A stretch of DNA of 64,000 nt, from NCBI GenBank assembly GCA_002389765.1, contig DGQM01000024.1, forward strand, positions 373,898 to 437,897, read 5' to 3'. The notes beneath the pieces are model-generated. The model saw only the letters and a program-made list of their open reading frames with translations. It was not told the origin of the DNA and searched no databases. Position numbers and translations under genes: made by a program. Positions 8,239 through 16,824 of this stretch are shown here, piece by piece (within the stretch, counting starts at the first letter, position 1; each line of letters opens with the position of its first letter). Source of the stretch: Bacteroidetes bacterium UBA4414. GTDB lineage: Bacteria > Bacteroidota > Bacteroidia > Chitinophagales > Chitinophagaceae.

Positions 8239-8265
8239 TTTTACATTAGCATACAAATACCAGGT

Positions 8266-9348
8266 ATGCCCCGTGTTTCTCTGATTGTTTTATTGATACT
8301 CTGCTTCGGATTTACAACCAATGCGCAACTGGCGTGCTACGTCAATATGCAAAATCAGGTAATGGTCTGGGATAAGGGTATGATACGTAAAGTAGACTAC
8401 CTGCAACCTACAGAGGTGAAAGTGGGAAAGATTACTATCCCATATCTCGATAACACACGCTCATTCAAAATATACTATGGTGGTGGTGTTAAGACAGTCA
8501 ATATCGGGTTTACAAACGAGTTTAAGGTAAGCGATAATCTGGTTACATTCCTTAACAACAAATCATTGAATGTTTTTGATAAAGGAAATATCAAAAACCT
8601 CTCAACATTCTGTTCTCAATATTATATGGGAGATAGCGTTGTCCTGTTTTTTGACGGGGTACGCAGTGAATACAAAGCGTATTATGAAGGTACAATATAT
8701 CCTATAGAAGGATTTTTGGCAAGTACGCCCTTAGAGGTTATCAAAGTGTCTGATAATATTGTAGCGTATGATAACTATGCAAACCAGTTTCGCATATTTT
8801 ATCACGGGCAGATACTGGAACAGGAAAACTATGCAGTGAGCAGTTTTGAAGTAGGTCGCAATACGGTTGCGTATCAAGACATAAACAGGCAATTCAAAAT
8901 CTTCCATAGCGGGCAAACATTTGTAGTAGAAGACTTTCCACCGCAGAGCTACCAATGCGGTGATAATGTAGTAGCGTTCGTATCTACGGATGGTTACTTC
9001 AAAATCTTCTATGGAGATAGTGTTCGTACAATAGGCTTCTTCTCTCCGCAAGACCTGCGTGTTACAGACAATATGGTTGCATACAGAGATCAGAGTGGTT
9101 ATTTCAAAGTATTCTACAAAGGCAATATCTACTCTTTAGAAAGCTACTATCCTGATAAGTATGTAATGCAATACAACTCTATTGCTTACGTAAACAGAAT
9201 AGGTATGCTTCGCCTGTTTACCGAAGGTGAAATATATGATGTAACCAATGCCGAACTGGAGAATTGGGAAATCAACTACGATGTGCTCAAATATCAGATA
9301 GGTATGAACATGTTCCGCATATACTACAAAGGCAACGAGTACGATTAA
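8266..9348 (+). CDS. secreted beta-repeat protein, unknown function
   Basis: 360 residues with a signal peptide ending at TTNAQ. From about residue 85 to the end it consists of about eight repeats of 35-40 residues with the pattern (V/G)(S/G/T)DN-x-VAY-x(5-7)-FK(I/V)FY-x-G-x(4-6)-E-x-(F/Y); clear examples are TDNMVAYRDQSGYFKVFYKG and GDNVVAFVSTDGYFKIFYGD. Such short tandem beta units usually build a propeller or solenoid. They resemble WG-type repeats only loosely. The gene stands alone after the small-RNA cassettes and converges with the peptidase gene, 4 bases away. I do not recognise the family. Confidence 0.75.
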   Translation: MPRVSLIVLLILCFGFTTNAQLACYVNMQNQVMVWDKGMIRKVDYLQPTEVKVGKITIPYLDNTRSFKIYYGGGVKTVNIGFTNEFKVSDNLVTFLNNKSLNVFDKGNIKNLSTFCSQYYMGDSVVLFFDGVRSEYKAYYEGTIYPIEGFLASTPLEVIKVSDNIVAYDNYANQFRIFYHGQILEQENYAVSSFEVGRNTVAYQDINRQFKIFHSGQTFVVEDFPPQSYQCGDNVVAFVSTDGYFKIFYGDSVRTIGFFSPQDLRVTDNMVAYRDQSGYFKVFYKGNIYSLESYYPDKYVMQYNSIAYVNRIGMLRLFTEGEIYDVTNAELENWEINYDVLKYQIGMNMFRIYYKGNEYD

Positions 9349-9352
9349 TAGT

Positions 9353-10138
9353 TTAGAAGAATCGCTTAATAAGTCTTAATTGGTGTGTACGCTTACGCAA
9401 GCCTACACTGATGATGCCTCCTTGATCTATACGGTCTATTACCACGCGTCCGCTGGTTTCTGTTGCATGGATGATGGTGTCATTATCTAACAGCATACCC
9501 ACGTGTACTATTTTACCATCTGCATTGTTAAAAAACGCAAGGTCGCCGCACTGCGCATGCTGCAGAAAGTCAACAGCAACGCCTTCATTGGCCTGTTGGC
9601 TGGCGTCGCGCGATATGGCCTTTCCACATAGCTTATATACCATCTGGGTAAAGCCGGAACAATCTATACCCGAAATACTGCGTCCACCCCATAGGTACGG
9701 AGCATGTAAGTATTTCATAGCCATTGTTTTAAGGCTACTCTCATCAAGTTGCATTTTATCATGGCGCAGTCTTTTGCCTCTGAATTTTGCTTCCGGCAGG
9801 TTTAGCGGAGCTTTACCACCCTTCATGCCAAACAAATCACTACCTATGGGCAGCCATTGTTCCCCTTGTTCAAAAACAAGCTTACTTTTCAATGAGAAAG
9901 CCACGGCTTTCGGTGCTTTTCTGTATTCCTTCAGCGATACCATAGAAAGCTGCCCGAAACGGCACCAACCCTCGTATCCGTCCCACTCGCAACGTATTCT
10001 TGCCCAGTCCTTCTCGTTAATCTCCAATATCTCGCAACGTTCGCCATATAGCATCTGGTTTACCTGTTCTGCGCTGTGGCTTGGCTCGCTGCGCATAGGC
10101 ATTTCAGATACGTTGCAATATGCATATGATAAAACCAT
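9353..10138 (-). CDS. NlpC/P60 family peptidase with SH3-like domains
   Basis: 261 residues. The N-terminal half is one or two bacterial SH3-like domains (MRSEPSHSAEQ, WARIRCEWDGYEGWC). The C-terminal half is an NlpC/P60 (C40) domain with the catalytic Cys in GIDCSGF (about 160), His in HVGML (about 212) and a polar third residue in IIHAT (about 224). This order matches gamma-D-glutamyl-L-diamino acid endopeptidases of the YkfC type that cut peptidoglycan stem peptides in recycling. No signal peptide is visible, which fits a cytosolic recycling role, but another start or export route cannot be excluded. Confidence 0.88.
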   Translation of the reverse strand: MVLSYAYCNVSEMPMRSEPSHSAEQVNQMLYGERCEILEINEKDWARIRCEWDGYEGWCRFGQLSMVSLKEYRKAPKAVAFSLKSKLVFEQGEQWLPIGSDLFGMKGGKAPLNLPEAKFRGKRLRHDKMQLDESSLKTMAMKYLHAPYLWGGRSISGIDCSGFTQMVYKLCGKAISRDASQQANEGVAVDFLQHAQCGDLAFFNNADGKIVHVGMLLDNDTIIHATETSGRVVIDRIDQGGIISVGLRKRTHQLRLIKRFF

Positions 10139-10347
10139 TATGTATTCGCTGTGTAGTACAATATTACGCCGTTAAAACCACATATGACAGCCCAATCGCC
10201 ATTTCCTTAACCGAAATCTTTTCTTAACTTAGCAGGCTAATGACGCCAAACCGTATTATTATTATAAATATATAGTTAATATCAAGGAAAAGGCCGAAAT
10301 GGAAATGGAATAAACTAACGGACTAAAAGCAAAAGTTAAACAACATT

Positions 10348-11922
10348 ATGGATTCAACAATCATCGTTGCCGTCGTAGCGGTAGCGGCTATATTAATAGG
10401 TATCATACTAGGCAAACTCTTATTCGCGAAGAACACACAAAAACAGGTTGAAGAAGCAGAACTGACAGCAAGCAAACTGGTAGAAGCAGCTAAGGACAAA
10501 GCCGAAGCGCTGAAAAAAGAAAAAATACTGGAAGCCAAAGAGCATTTTCAACAACTGAAGAGCGAACACGAGAAAGAAGCACTGCAACGTAACCAAAAAA
10601 TAGCCGAAGCCGAAGCACGCATTAAGCAACAACAACAAAGCGTAAACGACAAGAACGCTGCACTGCAAAAGCAGACTAATGAGAACCAGCAGTTGAAAGA
10701 AAAACTGGATGCGCAACTGGAAGCTGTAAACATCAAACGCAGCGAACTGGAACGTCATCAGGAAGAACACATCAAGCGTCTTGAGAAAGTAGCCAACTTG
10801 AGTGCTGAAGAAGCAAAGGCAGAGCTGATGGAGGCTGTGAAAGAAGAAGCCCGCACGGCTGCTATGGCACATGTGAAGGAGATAATGGAAGAGGCGAAAC
10901 AAAACGCATCTAAAGAAGCTAAGAAAATCATCATCCAGACTATACAGCGTACAGGTGCTGAGCAGACTATCGAAAATGCTATCACTGTATTCAACCTGGA
11001 AAGTGACGAAATCAAAGGACAAATCATTGGTCGTGAAGGCCGTAACATCCGCGCACTGGAAGCTGCAACGGGTGTTGATTTAATCATCGACGATACGCCG
11101 GAGGCTATTGTGCTGAGCTGTTTCGACCCGCTGCGCCGCGAGGTAGCACGTTTGTCGCTGCAACGCCTTGTACAGGATGGCCGTATACACCCTGCGCGTA
11201 TTGAAGAAGTGGTTGAAAAGACCAAAAAACAACTGGAAGAACAAGTACTGGAAATAGGCGAACGCACTATTATAGAACTGGGTATCCACGGTCTGCACAA
11301 AGACTTGGTACGCATGGTAGGTAAAATGCGCTTCCGCTCTTCGTATGGTCAAAACCTGTTGATGCACTCTAAAGAAACAGCTAACCTTTGTGGTATCATG
11401 GCTGCAGAGCTGGGTCTTGGACAGAAAGTGGTAAAGCTGGCAAAACGTGCCGGTTTGCTGCACGATATTGGTAAAGTACCTGATGAAGAAACAGAACTGA
11501 GCCACGCATTGCTGGGTGCTAAACTGGCAGAGAAATCAGGAGAACATCCTGCAATCGTGAATGCAATTGGTGCCCACCACGATGAAATGGAAATGGCATA
11601 TATCATCAGCCCGATAGTACAGGCTTGTGATGCCATCAGTGGTGCAAGGCCAGGGGCTCGTCGCGAAATGATGCAAAGCTACCTGCAACGTATCAAAGAT
11701 TTGGAAGCACTGGCAATGGCTTACAACGGTGTTGAAAAAGCATACGCTATACAAGCAGGCCGCGAACTGCGCGTGATAGTTGAAGCAGAGAAAGTAACGG
11801 ATGCAGACAGCACACGCCTTTCTTTTGAGATTGCAGACAAAATACAGAAGGAAATGCAATATCCTGGACAAGTAAAAGTAACCGTAATACGCGAACTGCG
11901 TGCGGTAAACATTGCCCGCTAA
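10348..11922 (+). CDS. rny: ribonuclease Y
   Basis: Membrane-anchored endoribonuclease of 524 residues that starts mRNA turnover. N-terminal helix at 4-26, a long charged coiled coil (about 30-205), a KH domain with GQIIGREGRNIRALE (about 228-242), and an HD domain with the metal site LLHDIGK (His about 372) and AHHDE (about 410). Full family length. The 209-base leader (10139-10347) between the divergent peptidase gene and rny holds no ORF; a zapA gene, common before rny in this phylum, is not there. Confidence 0.97.
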   Translation: MDSTIIVAVVAVAAILIGIILGKLLFAKNTQKQVEEAELTASKLVEAAKDKAEALKKEKILEAKEHFQQLKSEHEKEALQRNQKIAEAEARIKQQQQSVNDKNAALQKQTNENQQLKEKLDAQLEAVNIKRSELERHQEEHIKRLEKVANLSAEEAKAELMEAVKEEARTAAMAHVKEIMEEAKQNASKEAKKIIIQTIQRTGAEQTIENAITVFNLESDEIKGQIIGREGRNIRALEAATGVDLIIDDTPEAIVLSCFDPLRREVARLSLQRLVQDGRIHPARIEEVVEKTKKQLEEQVLEIGERTIIELGIHGLHKDLVRMVGKMRFRSSYGQNLLMHSKETANLCGIMAAELGLGQKVVKLAKRAGLLHDIGKVPDEETELSHALLGAKLAEKSGEHPAIVNAIGAHHDEMEMAYIISPIVQACDAISGARPGARREMMQSYLQRIKDLEALAMAYNGVEKAYAIQAGRELRVIVEAEKVTDADSTRLSFEIADKIQKEMQYPGQVKVTVIRELRAVNIAR

Positions 11923-11942
11923 TACATGCAACAAACGATAAC

Positions 11943-11977
11943 AAAAATGGCTCCGATGTTTCGGGGCCATTTTTTTA
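11943..11977 (+). terminator. intrinsic terminator of rny
   Basis: AAAAATGGCTCCGA pairs with TCGGGGCCATTTTT, followed by a T-run. Confidence 0.88.
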
Positions 11978-12027
11978 TTGCCATATAACTGCCTGATAAA
12001 CAGGCTTATTGTAGGTGCGTTGAAGTT

Positions 12028-12074
12028 TTGTTTCCATTTGTTTCCGTTTTTTGCAAGCAGCGAAATGGAAACAA
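12028..12074. repeat. 12-bp inverted repeat in the rny/hydrolase gap
   Basis: TTGTTTCCATTT (12028-12039) and AAATGGAAACAA (12063-12074) are perfect complements around a 23-base loop. It has no T-run and may be a regulatory site or a processing hairpin at the 3' end of the minus-strand operon. Nothing else is visible in 11978-12165. Confidence 0.5.
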
Positions 12075-12165
12075 TTTTAACTATTGGTGATAAAGAAACG
12101 GTATGTCAAAGAGCGTATACTGACTAATAAATTACTACTACAAATATACGCATTATTTATGTTTA

Positions 12166-13281
12166 TTAGTTTACTTTCTCCCACCATGGGGTGCTTTGAT
12201 TATTGCCTTGCAGATTTACCACTTGCCCTATCATGGGGGTAACCATTGGCAGGTTCTTTTCTTTGCCTGCGGCAAGCGCGCGTTTAATAGGCTCATCCCA
12301 AGCGTGAAGGGCTAGGCTGAATTTTGACCAGTGCACCGGCATTAGTGTTTTGGCCTTCAGGTCTATAGCTGCTTGTACTACTTCTTCGGGCATCATGTGG
12401 ATGTACTTCCAGTATGGGTGATATTGTCCACATTCCAGCAATACAAAATCGAACGGACCGTGTTGCTTACCTATTGCCTCGAAGTGGGTGTCATAGCCAG
12501 AGTCTCCACCCAGGAATATCTTCATAGAAGGTGTCTGTAGTACATAAGACATCCACAATGATTGATTGCGCTTAAAGCCCCTGCCTGAAAAATGCCTGCC
12601 CGGAGTGGTATGTACCATAAAGCCACTATCAAATGTTACAGTCTCATGCCAATCGCGCTCTAAGATTGTTGATGTATCAAAGCCCCAGTGTTCAAAATGC
12701 TCACCCACGCCAAGCCCCATGATTATCTTGCCAACTTTCGGCTTCAGCTTCATGATGGTTTCATAATCAAGATGGTCGTAGTGATCGTGCGTTATAAACA
12801 GGTAATCTATATTCGGAAAGTCATCTGCTGTATATACATCACTACCCTTGAAGCTTTTGGTGGTGAAGCTGACAGGCGATGCACTGCCGCTGAGCACTGG
12901 GTCTACCAATATGCGCTTGCCATCTATCTGAATGTAGTATGATGAGTGACCAAACCATACCAGTACATTGCTATCTGTAGGTAAGTTGTGCAGGTCTGTT
13001 TTTTGTGAAGGGATGATGTCTTTAGGTGCATTTCTCTTGTCTTTATCAAAGAAGAAATCCTTCATCACCTTGTAGTAGCTCACTCCCTCTGCAAGGTCTG
13101 GTGTATGGCTCAGGTTCTGAAACTTACCATCTCGGTAGTTGGGCGATTGTTTTATTCTTTCCAGCCTTGCCCCTGATGGTGTTTTGCCGAATGTTGCTCT
13201 TTGCATATAGATAATAGTAACTAAAGTTAAACCCGCAAAGGTGAATAATAGTGTTAATACAATACGTTTTATGATGCGCAT
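12166..13281 (-). CDS. metallo-beta-lactamase fold hydrolase, NAPE-PLD/UlaG-like
   Basis: 371 residues. An N-terminal hydrophobic segment (about 5-25) anchors or exports it. The metallo-beta-lactamase core begins at VLVWFGHSSYYIQIDGK; the metal motif HxHxDH is THDHYDHLD (164-172), with further ligands in TPGRHFSGRG, LGGDSGYD and MPVHWSKF. The length and the HFSGRG block match the NAPE-PLD-like/RomA group. It is the last gene of a TetR-SDR-hydrolase operon, 4 bases after the SDR gene. Substrate unknown. Confidence 0.85.
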   Translation of the reverse strand: MRIIKRIVLTLLFTFAGLTLVTIIYMQRATFGKTPSGARLERIKQSPNYRDGKFQNLSHTPDLAEGVSYYKVMKDFFFDKDKRNAPKDIIPSQKTDLHNLPTDSNVLVWFGHSSYYIQIDGKRILVDPVLSGSASPVSFTTKSFKGSDVYTADDFPNIDYLFITHDHYDHLDYETIMKLKPKVGKIIMGLGVGEHFEHWGFDTSTILERDWHETVTFDSGFMVHTTPGRHFSGRGFKRNQSLWMSYVLQTPSMKIFLGGDSGYDTHFEAIGKQHGPFDFVLLECGQYHPYWKYIHMMPEEVVQAAIDLKAKTLMPVHWSKFSLALHAWDEPIKRALAAGKEKNLPMVTPMIGQVVNLQGNNQSTPWWEKVN

Positions 13282-13285
13282 AGGT

Positions 13286-14113
13286 TTATGATAAACGGTT
13301 TATCATGCCCAGCATCAGGTTATCAAACATTCTGTCTGAGAGGATGCTGCGTGCCATCAATATTGGTTTTGCTCCTGAACCTGCGGCATATCTTGTTTTT
13401 GGTTTGGTTGCTGTAACAGCTTTCTCAATGGTGCGTGCTATTACTATCGGGTCGCTACCCATTTTGCCATCTGCTTTTTCAAACATAGCAGCATGTTTCT
13501 GCGTAAGGCTGCTATAAGCTGTCTGTCCTGAAGTCTCCAGCATTTTTTCACGAGCTATACCTGCCCATTCTGTTTTAATTGCACCGGGTTGTATCACCAC
13601 TACATCAATACCAAATTCTTTCAGTTCCATACGCAGGCTATCGCTAAGGCCTTCTACTGCAAATTTGGTAGCATGATACCATGCACCATGTGGCTCGCCA
13701 ATGCGACCACCAATGGATGATATATTGATGATACGGCCGCTGTGTTGCTGACGCATGTGTGGTAGTACTAATTGGGTGAGTCTAGCCAAGCCGAAGATGT
13801 TTACTTCAAACTGGTATTTGGCTTCGCTCATTGGTACATCTTCCAATGCGCCGTAAGAGCCATAGCCTGCATTGTTTACCAATACATCAATACGACCTTC
13901 TTTTTTGATGATGGTGTTGATGCCTGTGGTCATAGACGCATCGTCTGTTACGTCCATTTCCAGCAGTTGTACGCCATATTGCTCCAATTCCTTCATCTTA
14001 TCCGTACGGCGGGCTGCACCGTATACTTTGTATCCTCTTTGTGAAAGCAGTCGGGCTGTTTCTTTACCAATGCCTGATGATGCACCTGTTATTAATACTA
14101 CTTTGTTATTCAT
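13286..14113 (-). CDS. short-chain dehydrogenase/reductase
   Basis: 275 residues from the ATG at 14113. Rossmann motif TGASSGIG (about 8-15), NNAGYG (about 80), and catalytic Ser (ISS, about 132), Tyr and Lys (YHATK, about 146-150). NAD(P)H-dependent oxidoreductase of the classical SDR group, close to the common 'oxidoreductase/SDR family' proteins acting on aldehydes or ketones. An in-frame GTG at 14149 would add 12 residues but lies inside the putative TetR operator, so the ATG is preferred. It is co-transcribed with the TetR gene upstream and the hydrolase downstream. Confidence 0.93.
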   Translation of the reverse strand: MNNKVVLITGASSGIGKETARLLSQRGYKVYGAARRTDKMKELEQYGVQLLEMDVTDDASMTTGINTIIKKEGRIDVLVNNAGYGSYGALEDVPMSEAKYQFEVNIFGLARLTQLVLPHMRQQHSGRIINISSIGGRIGEPHGAWYHATKFAVEGLSDSLRMELKEFGIDVVVIQPGAIKTEWAGIAREKMLETSGQTAYSSLTQKHAAMFEKADGKMGSDPIVIARTIEKAVTATKPKTRYAAGSGAKPILMARSILSDRMFDNLMLGMINRLS

Positions 14114-14135
14114 ATTGCTGTATTTATAATTATTA

Positions 14136-14151
14136 GATTGAGTAGTCACTC
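14136..14151 (-). promoter_or_regulatory. putative TetR operator O2, before the SDR gene
   Basis: GAGTGACTACTCAATC on the minus strand matches O1 (14739-14754) at 14 of 16 positions; both fit the palindrome GAnTGAnTAnTCAnTC. It lies in the short gap between tetR and the SDR gene. Confidence 0.6.
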
Positions 14152-14172
14152 TATTAAAAAGTCAAAAAAATA

Positions 14173-14730
14173 TTAAGTAATCATCTTCCAAACCAATTCG
14201 AAAGATTCATTGATGAGTTGCTTCTGTTTAGCAGTACTCATTTGTTGTGTATTGATGTATTGATTAACGCCGTACAAATGGCTACTGATAATGGACATCG
14301 TATATTCGGCAGGTGTTACTTTTATCACTTTCTGTTTGATGCCTTCCTTTATCATGTTGATGATAGCAAGGCTTTGCTCAACAAGTTCTTTCGGTATCAT
14401 AGATACATAAGGAGAGCTAAGGAATTGCTGAACGTAGCGCAACTCCATTTCGTTATCAATGCCCCAATGCAGTGCAGCTATATAGTATTTGTGTGCGGTT
14501 TCTTTTATCGAGTCATCGGGTTGAATGTCTTTTGACACACAAAAGCCCAATTGCTTTTTTATCTCAACATATATGGCAACAATAAGCTCGTCTTTGGTTT
14601 TGAAATAATGGAACAACGTACCATTTGCCACACCTGCCTCCTGTGCTATTTTGCTGGTAGGGGTGCCGTGAAAACCGAATTCGGTAAACAGTTTCAGCGC
14701 GGCGTTCAGTATGTCTTTTTGTTTATCCAT
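14173..14730 (-). CDS. TetR family transcriptional regulator
   Basis: 185 residues. The N-terminal helix-turn-helix is canonical: ILNAALKLFTEFGFHGTPTSKIAQEAGVANGTLFHYFKTKDEL, cut here by its sub-blocks LFTEFGFHGT, IAQEAGVANG and LFHYFKTKDEL. The rest is a helical ligand domain without a recognisable ligand type. It is the first gene of the operon with the SDR and hydrolase. Palindromes before itself and before the SDR gene suggest autorepression and control of the operon, relieved by an unknown small molecule. Confidence 0.93.
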   Translation of the reverse strand: MDKQKDILNAALKLFTEFGFHGTPTSKIAQEAGVANGTLFHYFKTKDELIVAIYVEIKKQLGFCVSKDIQPDDSIKETAHKYYIAALHWGIDNEMELRYVQQFLSSPYVSMIPKELVEQSLAIINMIKEGIKQKVIKVTPAEYTMSIISSHLYGVNQYINTQQMSTAKQKQLINESFELVWKMIT

Positions 14731-14738
14731 TATTCCAT

Positions 14739-14754
14739 GATTGACTAATCACTC
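14739..14754 (-). promoter_or_regulatory. putative TetR operator O1, at the tetR start site
   Basis: GAGTGATTAGTCAATC on the minus strand, containing the perfect inverted repeat TGATT-GACT-AATCA on the plus strand. It begins 2 bases after the -7 box, so a bound dimer would cover the transcription start. Confidence 0.65.
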
Positions 14755-14756
14755 CA

Positions 14757-14787
14757 CAAATGTACGACGTATTCAAAAAATACCAAA
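14757..14787 (-). promoter_or_regulatory. tetR operon promoter
   Basis: On the minus strand: TTTG (14784-14787), 19 bases, TACATTTG (14757-14764), a full consensus promoter ahead of the tetR operator. Confidence 0.75.
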
Positions 14788-14809
14788 TAAATTTTGTTGA
14801 TGGGGAGAT

Positions 14810-15523
14810 TTACTTCTTTTCTATTACTGTTAAAATATAGAGTCTATCATTTTCTGACGGAGATAAAAGAGGACGACCAGATTCATCAAATATCTGTGGT
14901 AAGACTATTACTAATGCATTTTCATTAGATCCTCGCCTGAACCCACCTCTTAAATCTTTCATCTGTCTTATATATGTAATAAAAGCTCCGGATTCAGTTA
15001 AGGGTGTTTTTTCATAGAAATCTCGATTATGCAACCATGTAAAGAATACAGGATGAGTAACCTTTAATGTATTTATGGGTTTGTCAGTAATTAATTTGAT
15101 AGTTAGCCTTGTGTTTATGTCAATTTTCTTTGGTTTATACCTTGAGATTGTGTCTTCGTTTGCGAATATTAGAAAGTGTGTACCGGCAATTTTGAAACGA
15201 TAGTCTGCTATGTTCAAAGCATATTTGTTATCTGCAAGTCTTTTTTGAAGTTGGAAACGATATTCTTCAGTCGTAAAATGTTTAGTAATTGTTTGATTGT
15301 CGGCGATGTATTCTTTACCAAAGTTTAAAACTAAACTATCCGACGGTGTGATATTCGTTTTGATAACGAAGTTAACTGTATCTAAAAGCTTTATCCCCTC
15401 ACAATCGCAAGTGATGCTAATGCTGTCAGTGGAATGTTTAGTGATTTGTATTATTCTTTGAGCATTGACATTGTTAAATAATACAATAGCAGTACAGATA
15501 AATAGTAGTCTGATGGCCATCAT
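14810..15523 (-). CDS. secreted protein of unknown function
   Basis: 237 residues with a Sec signal peptide ending near NNVNAQ. The mature part is beta-rich and charged, with no domain I recognise (DSISITCDCEGIKLLDTVNF, FHVFFTWLHNRDFYEKTP-like stretches). Two cysteines lie close together in TCDC. It is more AT-rich than its neighbours. Its ATG overlaps the stop of the ligase gene upstream by 4 bases (ATGA), so the two are probably translated together. Role unknown. Confidence 0.65.
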   Translation of the reverse strand: MMAIRLLFICTAIVLFNNVNAQRIIQITKHSTDSISITCDCEGIKLLDTVNFVIKTNITPSDSLVLNFGKEYIADNQTITKHFTTEEYRFQLQKRLADNKYALNIADYRFKIAGTHFLIFANEDTISRYKPKKIDINTRLTIKLITDKPINTLKVTHPVFFTWLHNRDFYEKTPLTESGAFITYIRQMKDLRGGFRRGSNENALVIVLPQIFDESGRPLLSPSENDRLYILTVIEKK

Positions 15524-16824
15524 ATTTCGCTCTTCCTGTTGTCCATAAACTTCACCTGCTTGCGGCTGTTGGGTGGAAACTGCATTTGCTGCATTTCGCT
15601 ACCACTGTGGAAGTGGAGTAGTGGTGCTACTCGTAGTTTAGATTGCAGCAGTGGTTTCAGCTTAGCCTCGCAGTCGTCAACAGGTAGTGGAGTGCTGATG
15701 TGTATGCGCAGCTCGTCTGTACCTAAATCGTTTGTAAATACTTCTACCACATATTCCTTAATGAAAGCAATATTGTTGAGTATATCGAACACCGCTGGTG
15801 GATAGATGGTTGTGCCTTTGTACTTAATCATCTGCTGCTTGCGACCCAGCACAGGGCTCAACCTGCGGCTATACCTGCCACAGCTGCATTGTGTTTCGTA
15901 ATAGGTACAGATATCACCCGTGCGGTAGCGTATCAGCGGCATGCCCTCTACGCCCAGTGTTGTAATGGTTACCTCGCCATATTGACCAGCTTTCAGCGGA
16001 TGTCCATTATCGTCGAGTATTTCCAGTATTATTAAATCAGGTATTTCGTGGCCGCCCATACCTGCGCTACATTCTGTAAATGCTGTTTGCATTTCTGTAG
16101 ATGCGTAGGTGCTGTAAAATTTGATAGGCCAGTCGTTGTATATTTTATTACCCAGTACGTTCAGCTCAAAATCTGCCGCACGCAGGCTTTCACCGATGCA
16201 GATGGCTTTCTTAACAGGTGTATGCTTCAGGTCTATCTGATGTTCCTGTGCGTACTCTATCATCTTGAGCATGAAAGACGGAACGGCTACAATGCTATTA
16301 CTTTGCAAGCGGAAGATGGTATCCCACTGCATAGCGGGTAGCCCCGGGCCTGTGCGCACCAATGCGCCACCTAATTTGCGGATGCCTTGATAGTAAGCGA
16401 TGCCTGCCATAAACTGGCGATCGAGCGTGAGCATGAGTTGGTAACAATCCTCAGGCTTGCCATCGGCAGTAAGGAAAGATTGCTGTTCGTTGTAGGCAAG
16501 GCGGTCAAGGTCTCCGGCAGTGAGCGCTATGGTAACGGGCCTGCCGAGCGTGCCGGATGTGGCCGTGTATTCTTTTATTTCTGTAGAGGGTACGCAAAGG
16601 AACTCCCAGTTGTGTTCCTGCATATCGCTCTTGGTGGTGGTGGGCAGGTAGCCCATGTCTTTCACCCCTTTGATGTTGGCAATGTTAATATTGTGTTCCT
16701 TGAACAGGCGCTGATAATACGGCGACTTATCCTGCACATATTGCAGCAGCTTTACCAGTGCTTCAGATTGCCATTCTTCCTGCTTATTGCGGTTCTCAAA
16801 TGCCAGATGCGGGTGCTGTGTCAT
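15520..16824 (-). CDS. PaaK/CapK-like adenylate-forming enzyme (phenylacetate-CoA ligase family)
   Basis: 434 residues from the ATG at 16824 (the in-frame TTG one codon earlier is unlikely). ANL-superfamily motifs: the phosphate loop TSGTLGRPV (about 90), STYASTEMQTAFTEC, and the hinge/adenylate motif IRYRTGDIC, followed by CSCGR and LGRKQQMIKYKGTTIYP, which is typical of phenylacetate-CoA ligases. It activates an aromatic or other carboxylic acid as the CoA thioester. No phenylacetate catabolic genes lie nearby, so the substrate is open. A near-palindrome (GGGAATTTT/AAAATTTCCC, 16830-16859) lies just upstream. Confidence 0.85.
   Translation of the reverse strand: MTQHPHLAFENRNKQEEWQSEALVKLLQYVQDKSPYYQRLFKEHNINIANIKGVKDMGYLPTTTKSDMQEHNWEFLCVPSTEIKEYTATSGTLGRPVTIALTAGDLDRLAYNEQQSFLTADGKPEDCYQLMLTLDRQFMAGIAYYQGIRKLGGALVRTGPGLPAMQWDTIFRLQSNSIVAVPSFMLKMIEYAQEHQIDLKHTPVKKAICIGESLRAADFELNVLGNKIYNDWPIKFYSTYASTEMQTAFTECSAGMGGHEIPDLIILEILDDNGHPLKAGQYGEVTITTLGVEGMPLIRYRTGDICTYYETQCSCGRYSRRLSPVLGRKQQMIKYKGTTIYPPAVFDILNNIAFIKEYVVEVFTNDLGTDELRIHISTPLPVDDCEAKLKPLLQSKLRVAPLLHFHSGSEMQQMQFPPNSRKQVKFMDNRKSEI

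Larger units (their letters stand above)
8053..8243 (+). repeat. tandem 63-nt repeat, two copies (8053-8115, 8181-8243)
   Basis: The copies match at 59 of 63 positions and lie 128 bases apart. Two of the four differences fall in the 3' arm of the terminator stem and keep pairing (G-C to G-U and G-U to G-C). Each copy has its own promoter. Confidence 0.9.

Noticed and set aside
7937..8265. rpmI (L35) or rplT (L20) hidden in the gap after infC
   Set aside because: No frame with L35 or L20 residues; the gap is AT-rich and holds promoters and hairpins.
14114..14149. Longer SDR start at GTG 14149
   Set aside because: It would place the start in the operator-like palindrome and add a polar tail not typical of the family; the ATG at 14113 gives the usual SDR N-terminus.
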